From the NCBI GenBank assembly GCA_021817345.1, contig JAKAVC010000021.1, positions 16,097 to 57,268 of the forward strand: DNA of 41,172 bases, read 5' to 3'. The notes beneath the pieces are model-generated. The model did no database searches. It was not told the origin of the DNA and worked only from the letters and a program-made list of their open reading frames with translations. Position numbers and translations under genes: made by a program. Shown here piece by piece: positions 33,769 to 41,172 of the stretch. This DNA is from Deltaproteobacteria bacterium. GTDB lineage: Bacteria > Desulfobacterota > Binatia > Binatales > Binataceae. Numbering within the stretch: the first letter of the stretch is position 1; each line of letters starts with the position of its first letter.

Positions 33769-34554
33769 CTAGTAGAGGCCTTCCGGTCCGGTGCTGTAGC
33801 GCTGCTGACCCGACTTGAGTTGCCCGTAGGTGCCGGTCTCGAAACGCTTGACGTTGGCCGCGAAGTTCAGACGTTTGTGCAGGTCGGTGATGGCACCCTG
33901 CACGCCTTCCTGGGCGATCTCGTTCGCGCGCACCCATCGCGCCCGATGGTAGAAGAAATTCGCGACATTGAAGAAGTTCTGGGTTAGGGATTTTTGCGCC
34001 CTGGCGTAGGTTGCGGTCCACACCACCTGACCGGTTTTCATGTCCAATAGCTTGAGTTCGAAGGCGACCGAAGCCGGCTTTGCCGCGGCGTATTCCAGCC
34101 CCTCGCGCTCCTCGTAGCGCTCGACGATCCCGTACAGCACTCCGTCGACCGAGAGCATATGACCGAGCTTGCGCGCGTTCTCATCGAGGTTGTGCGGCGT
34201 CGTCGGCGGAAGTTTGGCTAGCGCGGCCTCGACGTCGTCCTGTGGAATGACCTGCCATCCGCCCGCCGTGGCGGCCTGGCTGTAAAGCTCGGCGGTGATG
34301 GCTTCGGGTCCGCCGGGCGCGATAGCCGCGCTGCCGATTCCGGGCGCGGGGATGATCGGCATCACCGCGATTCGGCCCATCGCGACCTGCTTGATCGATT
34401 CCACCGCGTGGGTATGAAGGTCAGGGGTCGGGATGAACTTCTTGACCGTATCGACCGCGGTATCGCCGGCCGAAACCAGCACCGGTCCGCATCCGCCAGC
34501 CATCAGCGCGAGCGCTCCCGCGAGAACCATTCCTGCCAGAGCACGCAGTTTCAT
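33769..34554 (-). CDS. Lipoprotein of unknown function
   Basis: This 261-residue lipoprotein has a signal sequence MKLRALAGMVLAGALALMAGGC with the lipid-attachment Cys at residue 22. The mature part holds an alpha/beta region with IAVMPIIPAPG, GHMLSVDGVLYGIVERYEE and KPASVAFELKLLDMKTGQVVWTATYAR. This resembles the CsgG/GNA1162-type lipoproteins of secretion or cell-envelope systems, but I do not assign a family firmly. Its ATG overlaps the aspS stop (ATGA, 34551-34554), so it is translationally coupled to an essential synthetase gene. It is the last gene of the chbG-hisS-aspS cluster, with repeat copy B just downstream. Confidence 0.75.
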   Translation of the reverse strand: MKLRALAGMVLAGALALMAGGCGPVLVSAGDTAVDTVKKFIPTPDLHTHAVESIKQVAMGRIAVMPIIPAPGIGSAAIAPGGPEAITAELYSQAATAGGWQVIPQDDVEAALAKLPPTTPHNLDENARKLGHMLSVDGVLYGIVERYEEREGLEYAAAKPASVAFELKLLDMKTGQVVWTATYARAQKSLTQNFFNVANFFYHRARWVRANEIAQEGVQGAITDLHKRLNFAANVKRFETGTYGQLKSGQQRYSTGPEGLY

Positions 34555-36341
34555 GCCATTACCTTGATGCCGAGTTCCTTCAACTGGCGCGGGCTCACTT
34601 CCGAGGGGGCGCCGCTCATCAGGTCAACCGCCTTCTGAGTCTTGGGGAAGGCTATCACATCGCGTATCGAATCGGTTCCGCACAACACCATCGCGAGCCG
34701 GTCCGCGCCGAACGCGCATCCGCCGTGCGGCGGCGCACCGTAGGTGAGAGCGTCGAGAAGGAAGCCGAACCTGTCGATCGCCTCCTCGCGCGTGAGTCCG
34801 AGAAGGTCCATCACCTTGAGCTGCAGATCGCGGTTATGGATACGGATAGAACCGCCGCCGAGCTCCTGGCCGTTCAGCACCATATCGTAGGCGAGCGCGC
34901 GCGCCTTGAGCGGTTCGGATTCCAGCATTTCGAGGTCGTCGGGATGAGGAGCGGTGAACGGATGATTGACCGCGACCAGCCGCTTTTCCTCGGCACTGTA
35001 CTCGAAGAGCGGAAAATCGACCACCCACAAAAACCTGCGTTCGTCCCTGGCCGCCATCGTGAACTTCTCGCCGAGGGCAAGCCGGAGGTCGCCGAGCACC
35101 GGGCGGACCTTGTTCGCATCCCCCGCGACCATCAGCAGCGTGTCGCCCGCCTTGAGCGCCATCGCTTCGGCCGCGCGCGCCTTTTCGGCGTCGCCCAGAT
35201 GCTTCGCGATCGGGCCCTGCCATCCTTCCTGGGCGATTTTCGCCCACGCGAGGCCCAGCCCGTGGCGCGAGCGCAGCGCTTCGGCCATCTCGTCGAGTTC
35301 GCGGCGGCTCAACTGATGCGCGCCCGGCAGCGTGATCGCATAGATGCACTCGCCGCGCGCGATAACGTCGGCGAATACCTTGAACGTCGTTCCAGCGAAC
35401 GCGCCGGTTAGATTGCGGAGCTCCATCCCGAAGCGCATGTCGGGCTTGTCGCTTCCGAAGCGCTCCATCGCGTCCGCGTAGGCAAGCCGCGGGAACGGCG
35501 GAGCGATGTCGATTCCGAGCGTCGCCCGGTAGGCCGCGGCGATCATGCCCTCGGCGACGCTCATCACGTCCTCGGGCCGCGGACAGGTCATCTCGAGGTC
35601 AATCTGGGTGAACTCAGGCTGACGGTTGGCGCGCAAATCCTCGTCGCGAAAGCATCGCGCGACCTGATAGTAGCGGTCGAACCCGCTCATCATCAGGAGC
35701 TGCTTGAGAAGCTGCGGCGATTGCGGCAACGCGTAGAATTTGCCGGGATTGACCCGGCTCGGGACCAGGTAATCACGCGCCCCCTCGGGCGTCGATTTCC
35801 AAAGTATCGGGGTTTCGACCTCGATAAAGCCGCTTTCGTCCAGGTAGTCGCGAACCGCCTTGAGCGCGCGATGGCGGGTGCGCAGATTGCGCAGCATCTC
35901 GGGACGCCTCAAATCGAGGTAGCGGTTTTTGAGCCTGAGCTCCTCGGCCGCCATTTCTCCCTCGCCGATGGGAAACGGCGGCACGGGCGAGGTGTTGAGT
36001 ATCTCGCACTCGCGCACCGTGACCTCGATTTCGCCGGTCGGAAGCTCGGCGTTGACGGTGCCTTCGCTGCGGCGGACGACCTTGCCGCGCGCCGCGATGT
36101 AATACTCCGAGCGCGCCTTCTCGGCGACCGTGTGCGCAGCGGCGGCGTGCTCAGGATTGAATACGAGCTGGACGATTCCCTCGCGATCGCGCAGGTCGAT
36201 AAAGATGAGGCGGCCGTGGTCGCGGCGGGAGGCGACCCATCCAAGCAGGGCGACGTCGCGGCCTTCGTCGGCGGCGCGAAGCGTCCCACAATAGTCAGTC
36301 CGTTGCCATGGAGGTAGAGGTGAGTACTTCGAATCGGGCAT
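34551..36341 (-). CDS. aspS: Aspartyl-tRNA synthetase
   Basis: This 596-residue class II synthetase of bacterial type has an N-terminal OB-fold anticodon domain (residues about 15-110, with VALLGWVASRRDHGRLIFIDLRD). The catalytic domain contains motif 2 (YYQVARCFRDEDLRANRQPEFTQIDLEM around 210-240) and motif 3 (GCAFGADRLAMVL near the end). A GAD insertion domain lies between. Length is normal. The ATG at 36341 is used because similarity begins there. A longer reading from GTG 36437, abutting the hisS stop as TGAGTG, would add 32 unrelated residues and lacks a ribosome site. Whether it is Asp-specific or also charges tRNA-Asn cannot be judged here. It ends in an ATGA overlap with the downstream lipoprotein gene. 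Confidence 0.95.
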   Translation of the reverse strand: MPDSKYSPLPPWQRTDYCGTLRAADEGRDVALLGWVASRRDHGRLIFIDLRDREGIVQLVFNPEHAAAAHTVAEKARSEYYIAARGKVVRRSEGTVNAELPTGEIEVTVRECEILNTSPVPPFPIGEGEMAAEELRLKNRYLDLRRPEMLRNLRTRHRALKAVRDYLDESGFIEVETPILWKSTPEGARDYLVPSRVNPGKFYALPQSPQLLKQLLMMSGFDRYYQVARCFRDEDLRANRQPEFTQIDLEMTCPRPEDVMSVAEGMIAAAYRATLGIDIAPPFPRLAYADAMERFGSDKPDMRFGMELRNLTGAFAGTTFKVFADVIARGECIYAITLPGAHQLSRRELDEMAEALRSRHGLGLAWAKIAQEGWQGPIAKHLGDAEKARAAEAMALKAGDTLLMVAGDANKVRPVLGDLRLALGEKFTMAARDERRFLWVVDFPLFEYSAEEKRLVAVNHPFTAPHPDDLEMLESEPLKARALAYDMVLNGQELGGGSIRIHNRDLQLKVMDLLGLTREEAIDRFGFLLDALTYGAPPHGGCAFGADRLAMVLCGTDSIRDVIAFPKTQKAVDLMSGAPSEVSPRQLKELGIKVMA

Positions 36342-36437
36342 GTGAAGAATGCTCTCTGTCAAGGATACCTTTAGCGAAACCAGCGTGAAAGCCGCGCGCC
36401 GCGCCCGAGACGCTCGCGTGTGCCGCGGCGCATCCAC

Positions 36438-37700
36438 TCAGCCGGCCCGCGCCGCCAGCACCGTTTCGGCCACCTGCGCTTCGGGCAACTCTGCTTGGCT
36501 CGAAGCGCGCAAGTCGCGCAGCACCACGACGCCTTTCTGGATCTCGTTTTCTCCGATAATTACCGCGAAACGCGCGCCGATTTTGGCCGCTCGGCCGAGC
36601 AGAGCCTTGGGCCGGCGCTCCGGCGAAAGCATCTCGACCCGAAGCCCGCGTTCGCGCATCGCCCGCGCAACCGTAATCGCCTTTCGCGCCGCCGCGTCGC
36701 CAATCGAGATTATCGCGGCGTCCACCTCGAACTTCGGCGCGCGCCCCGCGGTTTCCAGCGCAAGTGCGAGCCGCTCGACACCCATCGCGAAGCCGATTCC
36801 CGGAACCGGCGCGCCGCCGAGGGCCTCGATCAGTCCGTCGTAACGTCCGCCGGCGATAACAGTGCTTTGCGCGCCGACGTCGGCGGATATGACCTCGAAG
36901 GTGGTGCGCGTGTAGTAGTCGAGTCCGCGCACGAGGCGGGGATTTTCAACGAATTCCACTCCGGCCGCGCCGAGCAGGTCCTTCACCTTGTCGAAATGCG
37001 CGCGGCAGCCGGGGCAGAGGTAATCGATGCTCCTCGGCGCGCTTTCGACCAGCGCGGCGTCGATTTTGCAGTCAAGCAGCCGCAGCGGATTGCGCGTCAG
37101 GCGCTGCTTGCAGTCCTCGCAAAGCTCGTCGCGATGCTTAAGGCCGAAATTCAGCACCGCCTCGCGAAACCCGGGCCGGCACAGGGCGTCGCCGATCGAA
37201 TTGATCTGGAACGTTAGCCGGATGCCGAGCTCGCGCCGGAATTCCTCGATCATCACGAGCAGCTCCGCGTCGCACAGAGCGTCAGAGCGTCCGAACACTT
37301 CGACGCCGAACTGATGGAACTGCCGGTAGCGCCCCTTCTGCGGACGCTCGTAACGAAGCATCGGCCCCGAATAGAAGAACCGCTGTTCGGGCTCTCTTCG
37401 GTCGAGCCCGGCTTCGATATAGGCGCGCACCACACCCGGCGTTCCTTCGGGCCGGAGCACCATGGCGCCGGTTGCGTCGCTTTCGGGCGGGCGTTCAATC
37501 TTGTACATCTGCTTCTGCACGATATCCGAGGTCTCGCCGGTCGAACGGTCGTACAACTCGATACGCTCGACGAGCGGGATACGGATCTCGCGAAAACAGT
37601 GGCGTTCAACGCATCGGCGGGCGCAATCCTCGATAAAGGTGAAAGTCTCCGCGCTGGGACCGATCAGGTCCTGGAATCCTCTTAGACGAGTTAGCTCCAA
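36438..37700 (-). CDS. hisS: Histidyl-tRNA synthetase
   Basis: This 420-residue class II synthetase has the usual early RGFQDL segment, motif 2-like RPEGTPGVVRAYIE and FYSGPMLRYERPQKGRYRQFHQFGVEVFG, and the histidine-specific LVRGLDYYTRTTFEV. A C-terminal anticodon domain follows. The start is placed at TTG 37700 because GGAG lies 7 nt upstream, conserved sequence starts a few residues later, and the gap to chbG is then 13 nt. Reading from 37853 would overlap chbG by about 140 nt and adds unrelated sequence. It is 96 nt upstream of the chosen aspS start and probably in its operon. Confidence 0.93.
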   Translation of the reverse strand: MELTRLRGFQDLIGPSAETFTFIEDCARRCVERHCFREIRIPLVERIELYDRSTGETSDIVQKQMYKIERPPESDATGAMVLRPEGTPGVVRAYIEAGLDRREPEQRFFYSGPMLRYERPQKGRYRQFHQFGVEVFGRSDALCDAELLVMIEEFRRELGIRLTFQINSIGDALCRPGFREAVLNFGLKHRDELCEDCKQRLTRNPLRLLDCKIDAALVESAPRSIDYLCPGCRAHFDKVKDLLGAAGVEFVENPRLVRGLDYYTRTTFEVISADVGAQSTVIAGGRYDGLIEALGGAPVPGIGFAMGVERLALALETAGRAPKFEVDAAIISIGDAAARKAITVARAMRERGLRVEMLSPERRPKALLGRAAKIGARFAVIIGENEIQKGVVVLRDLRASSQAELPEAQVAETVLAARAG

Positions 37701-37713
37701 ATTTGTGACTCCG

Positions 37714-38607
37714 TCAGTGAGCCGAAGCGCCCGAGCGCATCGCGTCGCGAAGCCCGCGATAGCCGAGCAGGCATACGCCGCTGTCCCTGACGAGACGGCG
37801 CGCCTTCTCGGACGTGAAGAAGCGAAAATCGGCTTCGCGCTGTTCGGCGTCATGTGCGCATCCGCGCAGTTCCTCGCGCGCGAAGGCGGGATGGCAGTAA
37901 ATCTCGGTGATACCCGGATTCAGGGATTCGATAAGGTCGGTCCAGAAGGACTCGGTTTGGTCGGGCGACTCGGGACCGTGCGCGACGAAATGGTCGGGAT
38001 AGAGAATGCCCTCGCGATCGAGTTCGCCGAGGATGTCGCCCATGCCCATCGCGCGCATCACGCTCCGCGGCGTAAGCCGTATCGGCAGCCGGTAATCGCG
38101 CGCAAGCCGCAAGTAGATGCGATGATAGTCGGGATGGAGATGGAGCGGGCCCATGTGCGAGTCGAGATGCGTCACGTCGATTCCAGCGGCCAGCGCCTTT
38201 TCGATCTGCGCGCGAAGCTCGCTTTCGGCCTCGTCCAGCTTGTCATGCGCGAAGACCTGCGCCACGTCGGGCCACAGGTAGCCGCGTGAATCGGTAAGCG
38301 ACGGCACGGCTTTCCTGCCGAGCAGCGGACCCCATTTGTAGCGCGTCCATTCGCTGGTGAGGGTCAGATGCACTCCAAGGTCGCTCGACGGGTTATTGCG
38401 CGCGAATTCCGCGGCTTCCTCGAACCACGGACACGTCACCAGCATCGTCGATGACGTGAAGATGCCGGTCTTAAGGCCGACGATCGTCGCCTGGTTCTCG
38501 TCGTGGCACATCCCGAAATCGTCGGCATTGACGATGAGCAGGCGCGCGTCGGCGGGATAGCCAAGATTCTCCGCAGTCGTCGGTTCGCGCTGTTCTGCAC
38601 TATCCAA
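37714..38607 (-). CDS. ChbG/HpnK (YdjC-like) family deacetylase
   Basis: This 297-residue protein belongs to the YdjC/ChbG/HpnK family of metal-dependent carbohydrate deacetylases. Its landmarks are NADDFGMC (D29, D30), the later LGVHLTL with H80, and HLDSHMGPLHLHPDYH with H147 and H151, giving the divalent-metal and catalytic set. Characterised members deacetylate chito-oligosaccharides, and HpnK is linked to hopanoid synthesis; the substrate here is unknown. It starts with TTG at 38607, with AAGGG upstream, and is followed by hisS after 13 nt. The upstream side carries a terminator belonging to the preceding thiolase unit. Confidence 0.85.
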   Translation of the reverse strand: MDSAEQREPTTAENLGYPADARLLIVNADDFGMCHDENQATIVGLKTGIFTSSTMLVTCPWFEEAAEFARNNPSSDLGVHLTLTSEWTRYKWGPLLGRKAVPSLTDSRGYLWPDVAQVFAHDKLDEAESELRAQIEKALAAGIDVTHLDSHMGPLHLHPDYHRIYLRLARDYRLPIRLTPRSVMRAMGMGDILGELDREGILYPDHFVAHGPESPDQTESFWTDLIESLNPGITEIYCHPAFAREELRGCAHDAEQREADFRFFTSEKARRLVRDSGVCLLGYRGLRDAMRSGASAH

Positions 38608-38652
38608 TCTTTCGAACCCTTGTCCAAATTTAGTTTTGAGCGGCGAAAATAA

Positions 38653-38678
38653 AAAGGGCCGCCCGAAGGCAGCCCTTT
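38653..38678 (-). terminator. Intrinsic terminator after the thiolase gene
   Basis: On the minus strand, AAAGGGCTGCC pairs with GGCGGCCCTTT (one T-G pair) around a TTCG loop and is followed by TTATTTT. It lies 30 nt past the thiolase stop at 38708, so it closes the DUF35-thiolase unit before chbG. Confidence 0.85.
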
Positions 38679-38707
38679 ATCATGCGCCCTTTGGGCTCAG
38701 CGATCCA

Positions 38708-39871
38708 TCACACGGTCAGGATATGGATCGTGCAGGCCGAGCCGAGTCCGATCACGTGCGCGAGTCCCGCCTTGGCATTGGGAACCTGGCGCGCCTTGGC
38801 GCGCTCGTCCTGGGTGAGATGCCACACGACCTCGCAGATGTTGGCGACGCCGGTCGCACCCAGCGGATGGCCCTTGGAGAGCAGGCCGCCGGAGACGTTG
38901 ACGGGGCTCTTGCCGCCGAGGCTCGGATGCACGCCGCCGCCTTCGTCGATGAATTTACCCGCCTCACCCTCCTTGCAGAGGTAGAGGTTCTCGTAATGGA
39001 CCAGTTCCGCCGTCGCGAAGCAGTCATGCAGCTCGGTGAGCGCGAGGTCCTCGGGGCCGATACCGGCTTTTTCGTAGGCCTGCTTGGCCGCGCGCTTGGT
39101 CAGCGTGTTGACGTCGGGCAGCGTTAGGTCGCGCTCCGTCCACGGGTCGGAGGTGAGCACCGAAGCCGCGATTTTCGCGCGCTTGCGGCCCGCCGCGAAC
39201 TGCTTCAGCTTGTCCTCGGAGACCAGGATCGCGGCCGCGGCGCCGTCCCCCGTCGGGCAGCACATATACAGCGTGTTCGGATAGGCCACCATCCGGGCGT
39301 TCATCACGTCCTCGAGCGATACCTCGTTCTGATACTGCGAGAACTGGTTCTTGGTGGCGTGCTTATGGGACTTCACCGAAATCTTGGCGAAGTGCTCCAT
39401 CGTGGTTCCGTATTTGCGCATGTGCTCGATCCCGTTCTGGCCGAACACCGCGGGCATCAGGCCCGAGCCGATCTTGCCCTCGGGCGAGTACGCCGGGTCG
39501 GACCCGCCAGCGCCGCCGCCGAGCAGACCCGCTTTGCCCATCTGCTCGACGCCGACGGCCATTGCGATGTCATACATCCCCGAAGCGACCGACAGGTACG
39601 CCTCGCGGAACGCGGTCGAGCCCGTGGCGCACGCGTTGGCTACGTTGATGACCGGAATGCCCATCTGGCCGACCTGCTGCAGGATACGCTGGCCGACCAT
39701 CGCGTTGGACTGGTAGAGGTTGCCCGAGGCTAACATCTCCACGTCCTTGATGGTGACTCCGGCGTCCTTCATTGCGATAAGGGCCGCCTCGGCGCCAAGT
39801 TCCGGGACGGTCTTTTCGGGATAGCGCCCGAACTTTATCATCCCCGTGCCAAGCACGTAGACGTTTCTCAT
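38708..39871 (-). CDS. SCPx-type thiolase
   Basis: This 387-residue thiolase-fold enzyme has the nucleophile C81 in NACATGS, H282 in ELHDCFATAE and H335 in GHPLGATG, with C380 near the C-terminus in GLGSAC. The LHDCF segment and the MRNVYVLGTGMIKFGR start are typical of the SCP-x/lipid-transfer-protein thiolases, which work on acyl-CoA or steroid-side-chain substrates rather than short acetoacetyl-CoA. The ATG at 39871 has GAGGAGG 7 nt upstream; a longer reading from 39904 is not needed. Downstream of the DUF35 gene on the same strand, it forms the common thiolase/DUF35 partnership. A terminator follows. Confidence 0.92.
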   Translation of the reverse strand: MRNVYVLGTGMIKFGRYPEKTVPELGAEAALIAMKDAGVTIKDVEMLASGNLYQSNAMVGQRILQQVGQMGIPVINVANACATGSTAFREAYLSVASGMYDIAMAVGVEQMGKAGLLGGGAGGSDPAYSPEGKIGSGLMPAVFGQNGIEHMRKYGTTMEHFAKISVKSHKHATKNQFSQYQNEVSLEDVMNARMVAYPNTLYMCCPTGDGAAAAILVSEDKLKQFAAGRKRAKIAASVLTSDPWTERDLTLPDVNTLTKRAAKQAYEKAGIGPEDLALTELHDCFATAELVHYENLYLCKEGEAGKFIDEGGGVHPSLGGKSPVNVSGGLLSKGHPLGATGVANICEVVWHLTQDERAKARQVPNAKAGLAHVIGLGSACTIHILTV

Positions 39872-39943
39872 CTCAAAACCTCCTCTCGGCCTGGCCGAGG
39901 CCAAGTCCCAGTGAATTTGCTTCCCTGTTCAATTTCGCCAGCA

Positions 39944-40387
39944 TCAATGTTTGATCGGGCGAAAGGCAAAAGCCACCACGTCGTTGCCCTGGCGATCCTT
40001 CGCCACCACGTGCGTGATCATCTCGACCGGCATGTCGAACAGCGGCTTGGGATCCTTTTCGATCGCAAGCGGGTCGAGGTCAACGAGATTCGTCCGAACG
40101 CTAACGCCTTCGGGCAAATCCACGATCGCCGTGATGTAGGGTGTCTTGATCCCGGGGAACGACTGATGAACCACCGAGAAGACATAGACCTTGCCGCGCG
40201 TCGAAAGCTTCACCGTCTGAAAAGGCCCGGTCGAACCGCACTTGGAACATGCAAGGCGCTTGGTGTCCAGGAATATCGCGCCGCATGAGCACTTCGATCC
40301 GACCAGATGGGGCTCGGCGCCGAGTTTGAGGAACGGAACTATCGGACGTGGTCCCGTCTCAGCAGTCGCCTGCGCTTGTTCAGCCAT
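39944..40387 (-). CDS. DUF35 Zn-ribbon/OB-fold acyl-CoA-associated protein
   Basis: This 147-residue protein of the DUF35 family has a rubredoxin-like zinc ribbon (C33, C35, C47, C50 in SKCSCGAIFLDTKRLACSKCG) followed by an OB-fold domain (RGKVYVFSVVHQSF, PYITAIVDLPEGVSV). It typically sits next to and binds SCPx-type thiolases, as here, where the thiolase gene follows after 72 nt. It may supply acyl-CoA to the partner or stabilise it, as in known DUF35-thiolase complexes. GGAGGAA precedes the ATG. Confidence 0.92.
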   Translation of the reverse strand: MAEQAQATAETGPRPIVPFLKLGAEPHLVGSKCSCGAIFLDTKRLACSKCGSTGPFQTVKLSTRGKVYVFSVVHQSFPGIKTPYITAIVDLPEGVSVRTNLVDLDPLAIEKDPKPLFDMPVEMITHVVAKDRQGNDVVAFAFRPIKH

Positions 40388-40521
40388 ACACTTCCTCCGA
40401 AACGCTCTTGGAAACCAGATCGATTAAGGCGGGGCCGCGCAGCCGCAGCCGTCGTCGCGACGGAGTTTCCCACAGCAATATCCATTGGTCAACCCTGAGC
40501 GCAAGTCCTGAATCACTGTGG

Positions 40522-41172
40522 CTAATGCCAGCCGGCGCGCGCCGGGCGGACGATAGCGGACGGGTCCGCGGCGCGCGGTTCGGAGTTCGAAACCGCGGGC
40601 GCGCCAAGACGAATCACGACGCCGCTGCGGTAAGCGTCCAGTTCGAAGCCGCCGCTCGATGCCTCGGTCAACACCGCGCCGTCATGGTCGGTTCTGAGAA
40701 CCCGCGCGCCCTCGCGAGCATAGCGCGCGAGCACGGATTTGGCCGGAAAATGGAACCGGTTGTGATAGCCGAGCGAAATCACCGCGACGCTCGGATGAAC
40801 CGCCTCGATAAAATCCATGGTCGAGGACGTGCGGCTGCCATGATGTGGCACTTTGAGCACCGTCGCCCGCAGGTCATGCCCTCCCCTTATAAGCGCGCGT
40901 TCGGCGGGAGCCTCGATATCGCCGGTGAACAGGTACGCCTCGGGCCCATCGGTTATTCTCAGCACCATCGAGCGATCGTTGCGCGAAGTCTTCGCCGCCG
41001 CGGGAGCATTGAGCACCTGGAGTGTCGCCGCGCCGATATGAATCGGCGGCACCGAGTCGTCCATGAACCGGATCGGCACTTTCAGTTCCCTCAACTCATC
41101 GAGCAGGTCCAGATAGCTCAAGTCGGGGCGCGAAGCCGGTATCGTCCAGAACGTTCGCGGACTGAAGTTGCG
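40522..41172 (-). CDS. ComEC/Rec2-like competence protein, C-terminal part (cut by the window edge)
   Basis: At least 216 residues are encoded and the frame continues past the right edge, so only the C-terminal metallo-beta-lactamase-like domain is seen. Landmarks are LFTGDIEAPAERAL and LKVPHHGSRTSS (HHGS), VAVISLGYHNRFHFP and GARVLRTDHDGAV, as in the C-terminal domain of ComEC. This domain is thought to act on DNA during uptake; the membrane channel part would lie outside the window. The frame reads through from 41172, so the TTG at 41121 is probably internal. Confidence 0.85.
   Translation of the reverse strand, partial: RNFSPRTFWTIPASRPDLSYLDLLDELRELKVPIRFMDDSVPPIHIGAATLQVLNAPAAAKTSRNDRSMVLRITDGPEAYLFTGDIEAPAERALIRGGHDLRATVLKVPHHGSRTSSTMDFIEAVHPSVAVISLGYHNRFHFPAKSVLARYAREGARVLRTDHDGAVLTEASSGGFELDAYRSGVVIRLGAPAVSNSEPRAADPSAIVRPARAGWH

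Noticed and set aside
36438-37853. Longer 471-residue form of HisRS
   Set aside because: It would overlap chbG by about 140 nt; the TTG at 37700 has a ribosome site and fits the family N-terminus.

Overview
The window comes from a high-GC Gram-negative chromosome, probably of the deltaproteobacterial grade (Desulfobacterota or Candidatus Binatota). The outer-membrane lifestyle is read from LpxC, an NtrY-type kinase, a SurA/PpiC-type isomerase, lipoproteins and a WaaG-like glycosyltransferase. The Binatota suggestion rests on the DUF1329 exported protein, the SCPx-type thiolase with a DUF35 partner and the NHL-repeat remnant. It is an inference, not a demonstrated placement. No phage, plasmid, insertion sequence, CRISPR array or rRNA was seen; one tRNA gene is present.

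Layout. 10-3146 (-): MoxR ATPase, CoxE-like VWA protein and a DUF151 bifunctional-nuclease protein. 3309-8919: a tandem-fused hydroxychromene-carboxylate-isomerase-like protein, a broken NHL-repeat gene bracketed by copies of the 3' end of the neighbouring FAD oxidoreductase, that oxidoreductase, an NRDE/TANGO2 protein and a periplasmic peptidyl-prolyl isomerase. 9276-14541 (-): DUF2905, NtrY-type kinase, a receiver-LpxC fusion, a pteridine-reductase-like SDR and a QueC-like protein, tightly packed as one unit. 14685-21269 (-): EF-G-like GTPase and the valS-nadC-birA cluster. 21505-24783: small lipoprotein, HAD hydrolase and secreted PLD-like nuclease (+), then a convergent exported beta-helix protein. 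24954-30516: tRNA-Leu(CAG), two convergent glycosyltransferases, an MJ0042/DUF3426 membrane protein, GcvH and alanine dehydrogenase. 30559-33297 (-): DUF1329 protein and an exported repeat protein. 33769-38607 (-): ChbG-like deacetylase, hisS, aspS and a lipoprotein. 38708-40387 (-): DUF35 protein and thiolase. 40522 to the right edge (-): C-terminal part of a ComEC-like protein.

The most unusual item is the gene at 10759-12042. A complete receiver domain of NtrX type, with its phospho-acceptor Asp, is joined to a complete LpxC, the committing deacetylase of lipid A synthesis. It lies directly downstream of an NtrY-like membrane kinase, where ntrX would normally be. This suggests that phosphorelay input acts directly on an enzyme of outer-membrane synthesis rather than on transcription. 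Next in interest are a ~120-bp hairpin-forming repeat present twice in opposite orientations (9121-9241 and 33638-33754), and the duplication footprint around the NHL pseudogene.
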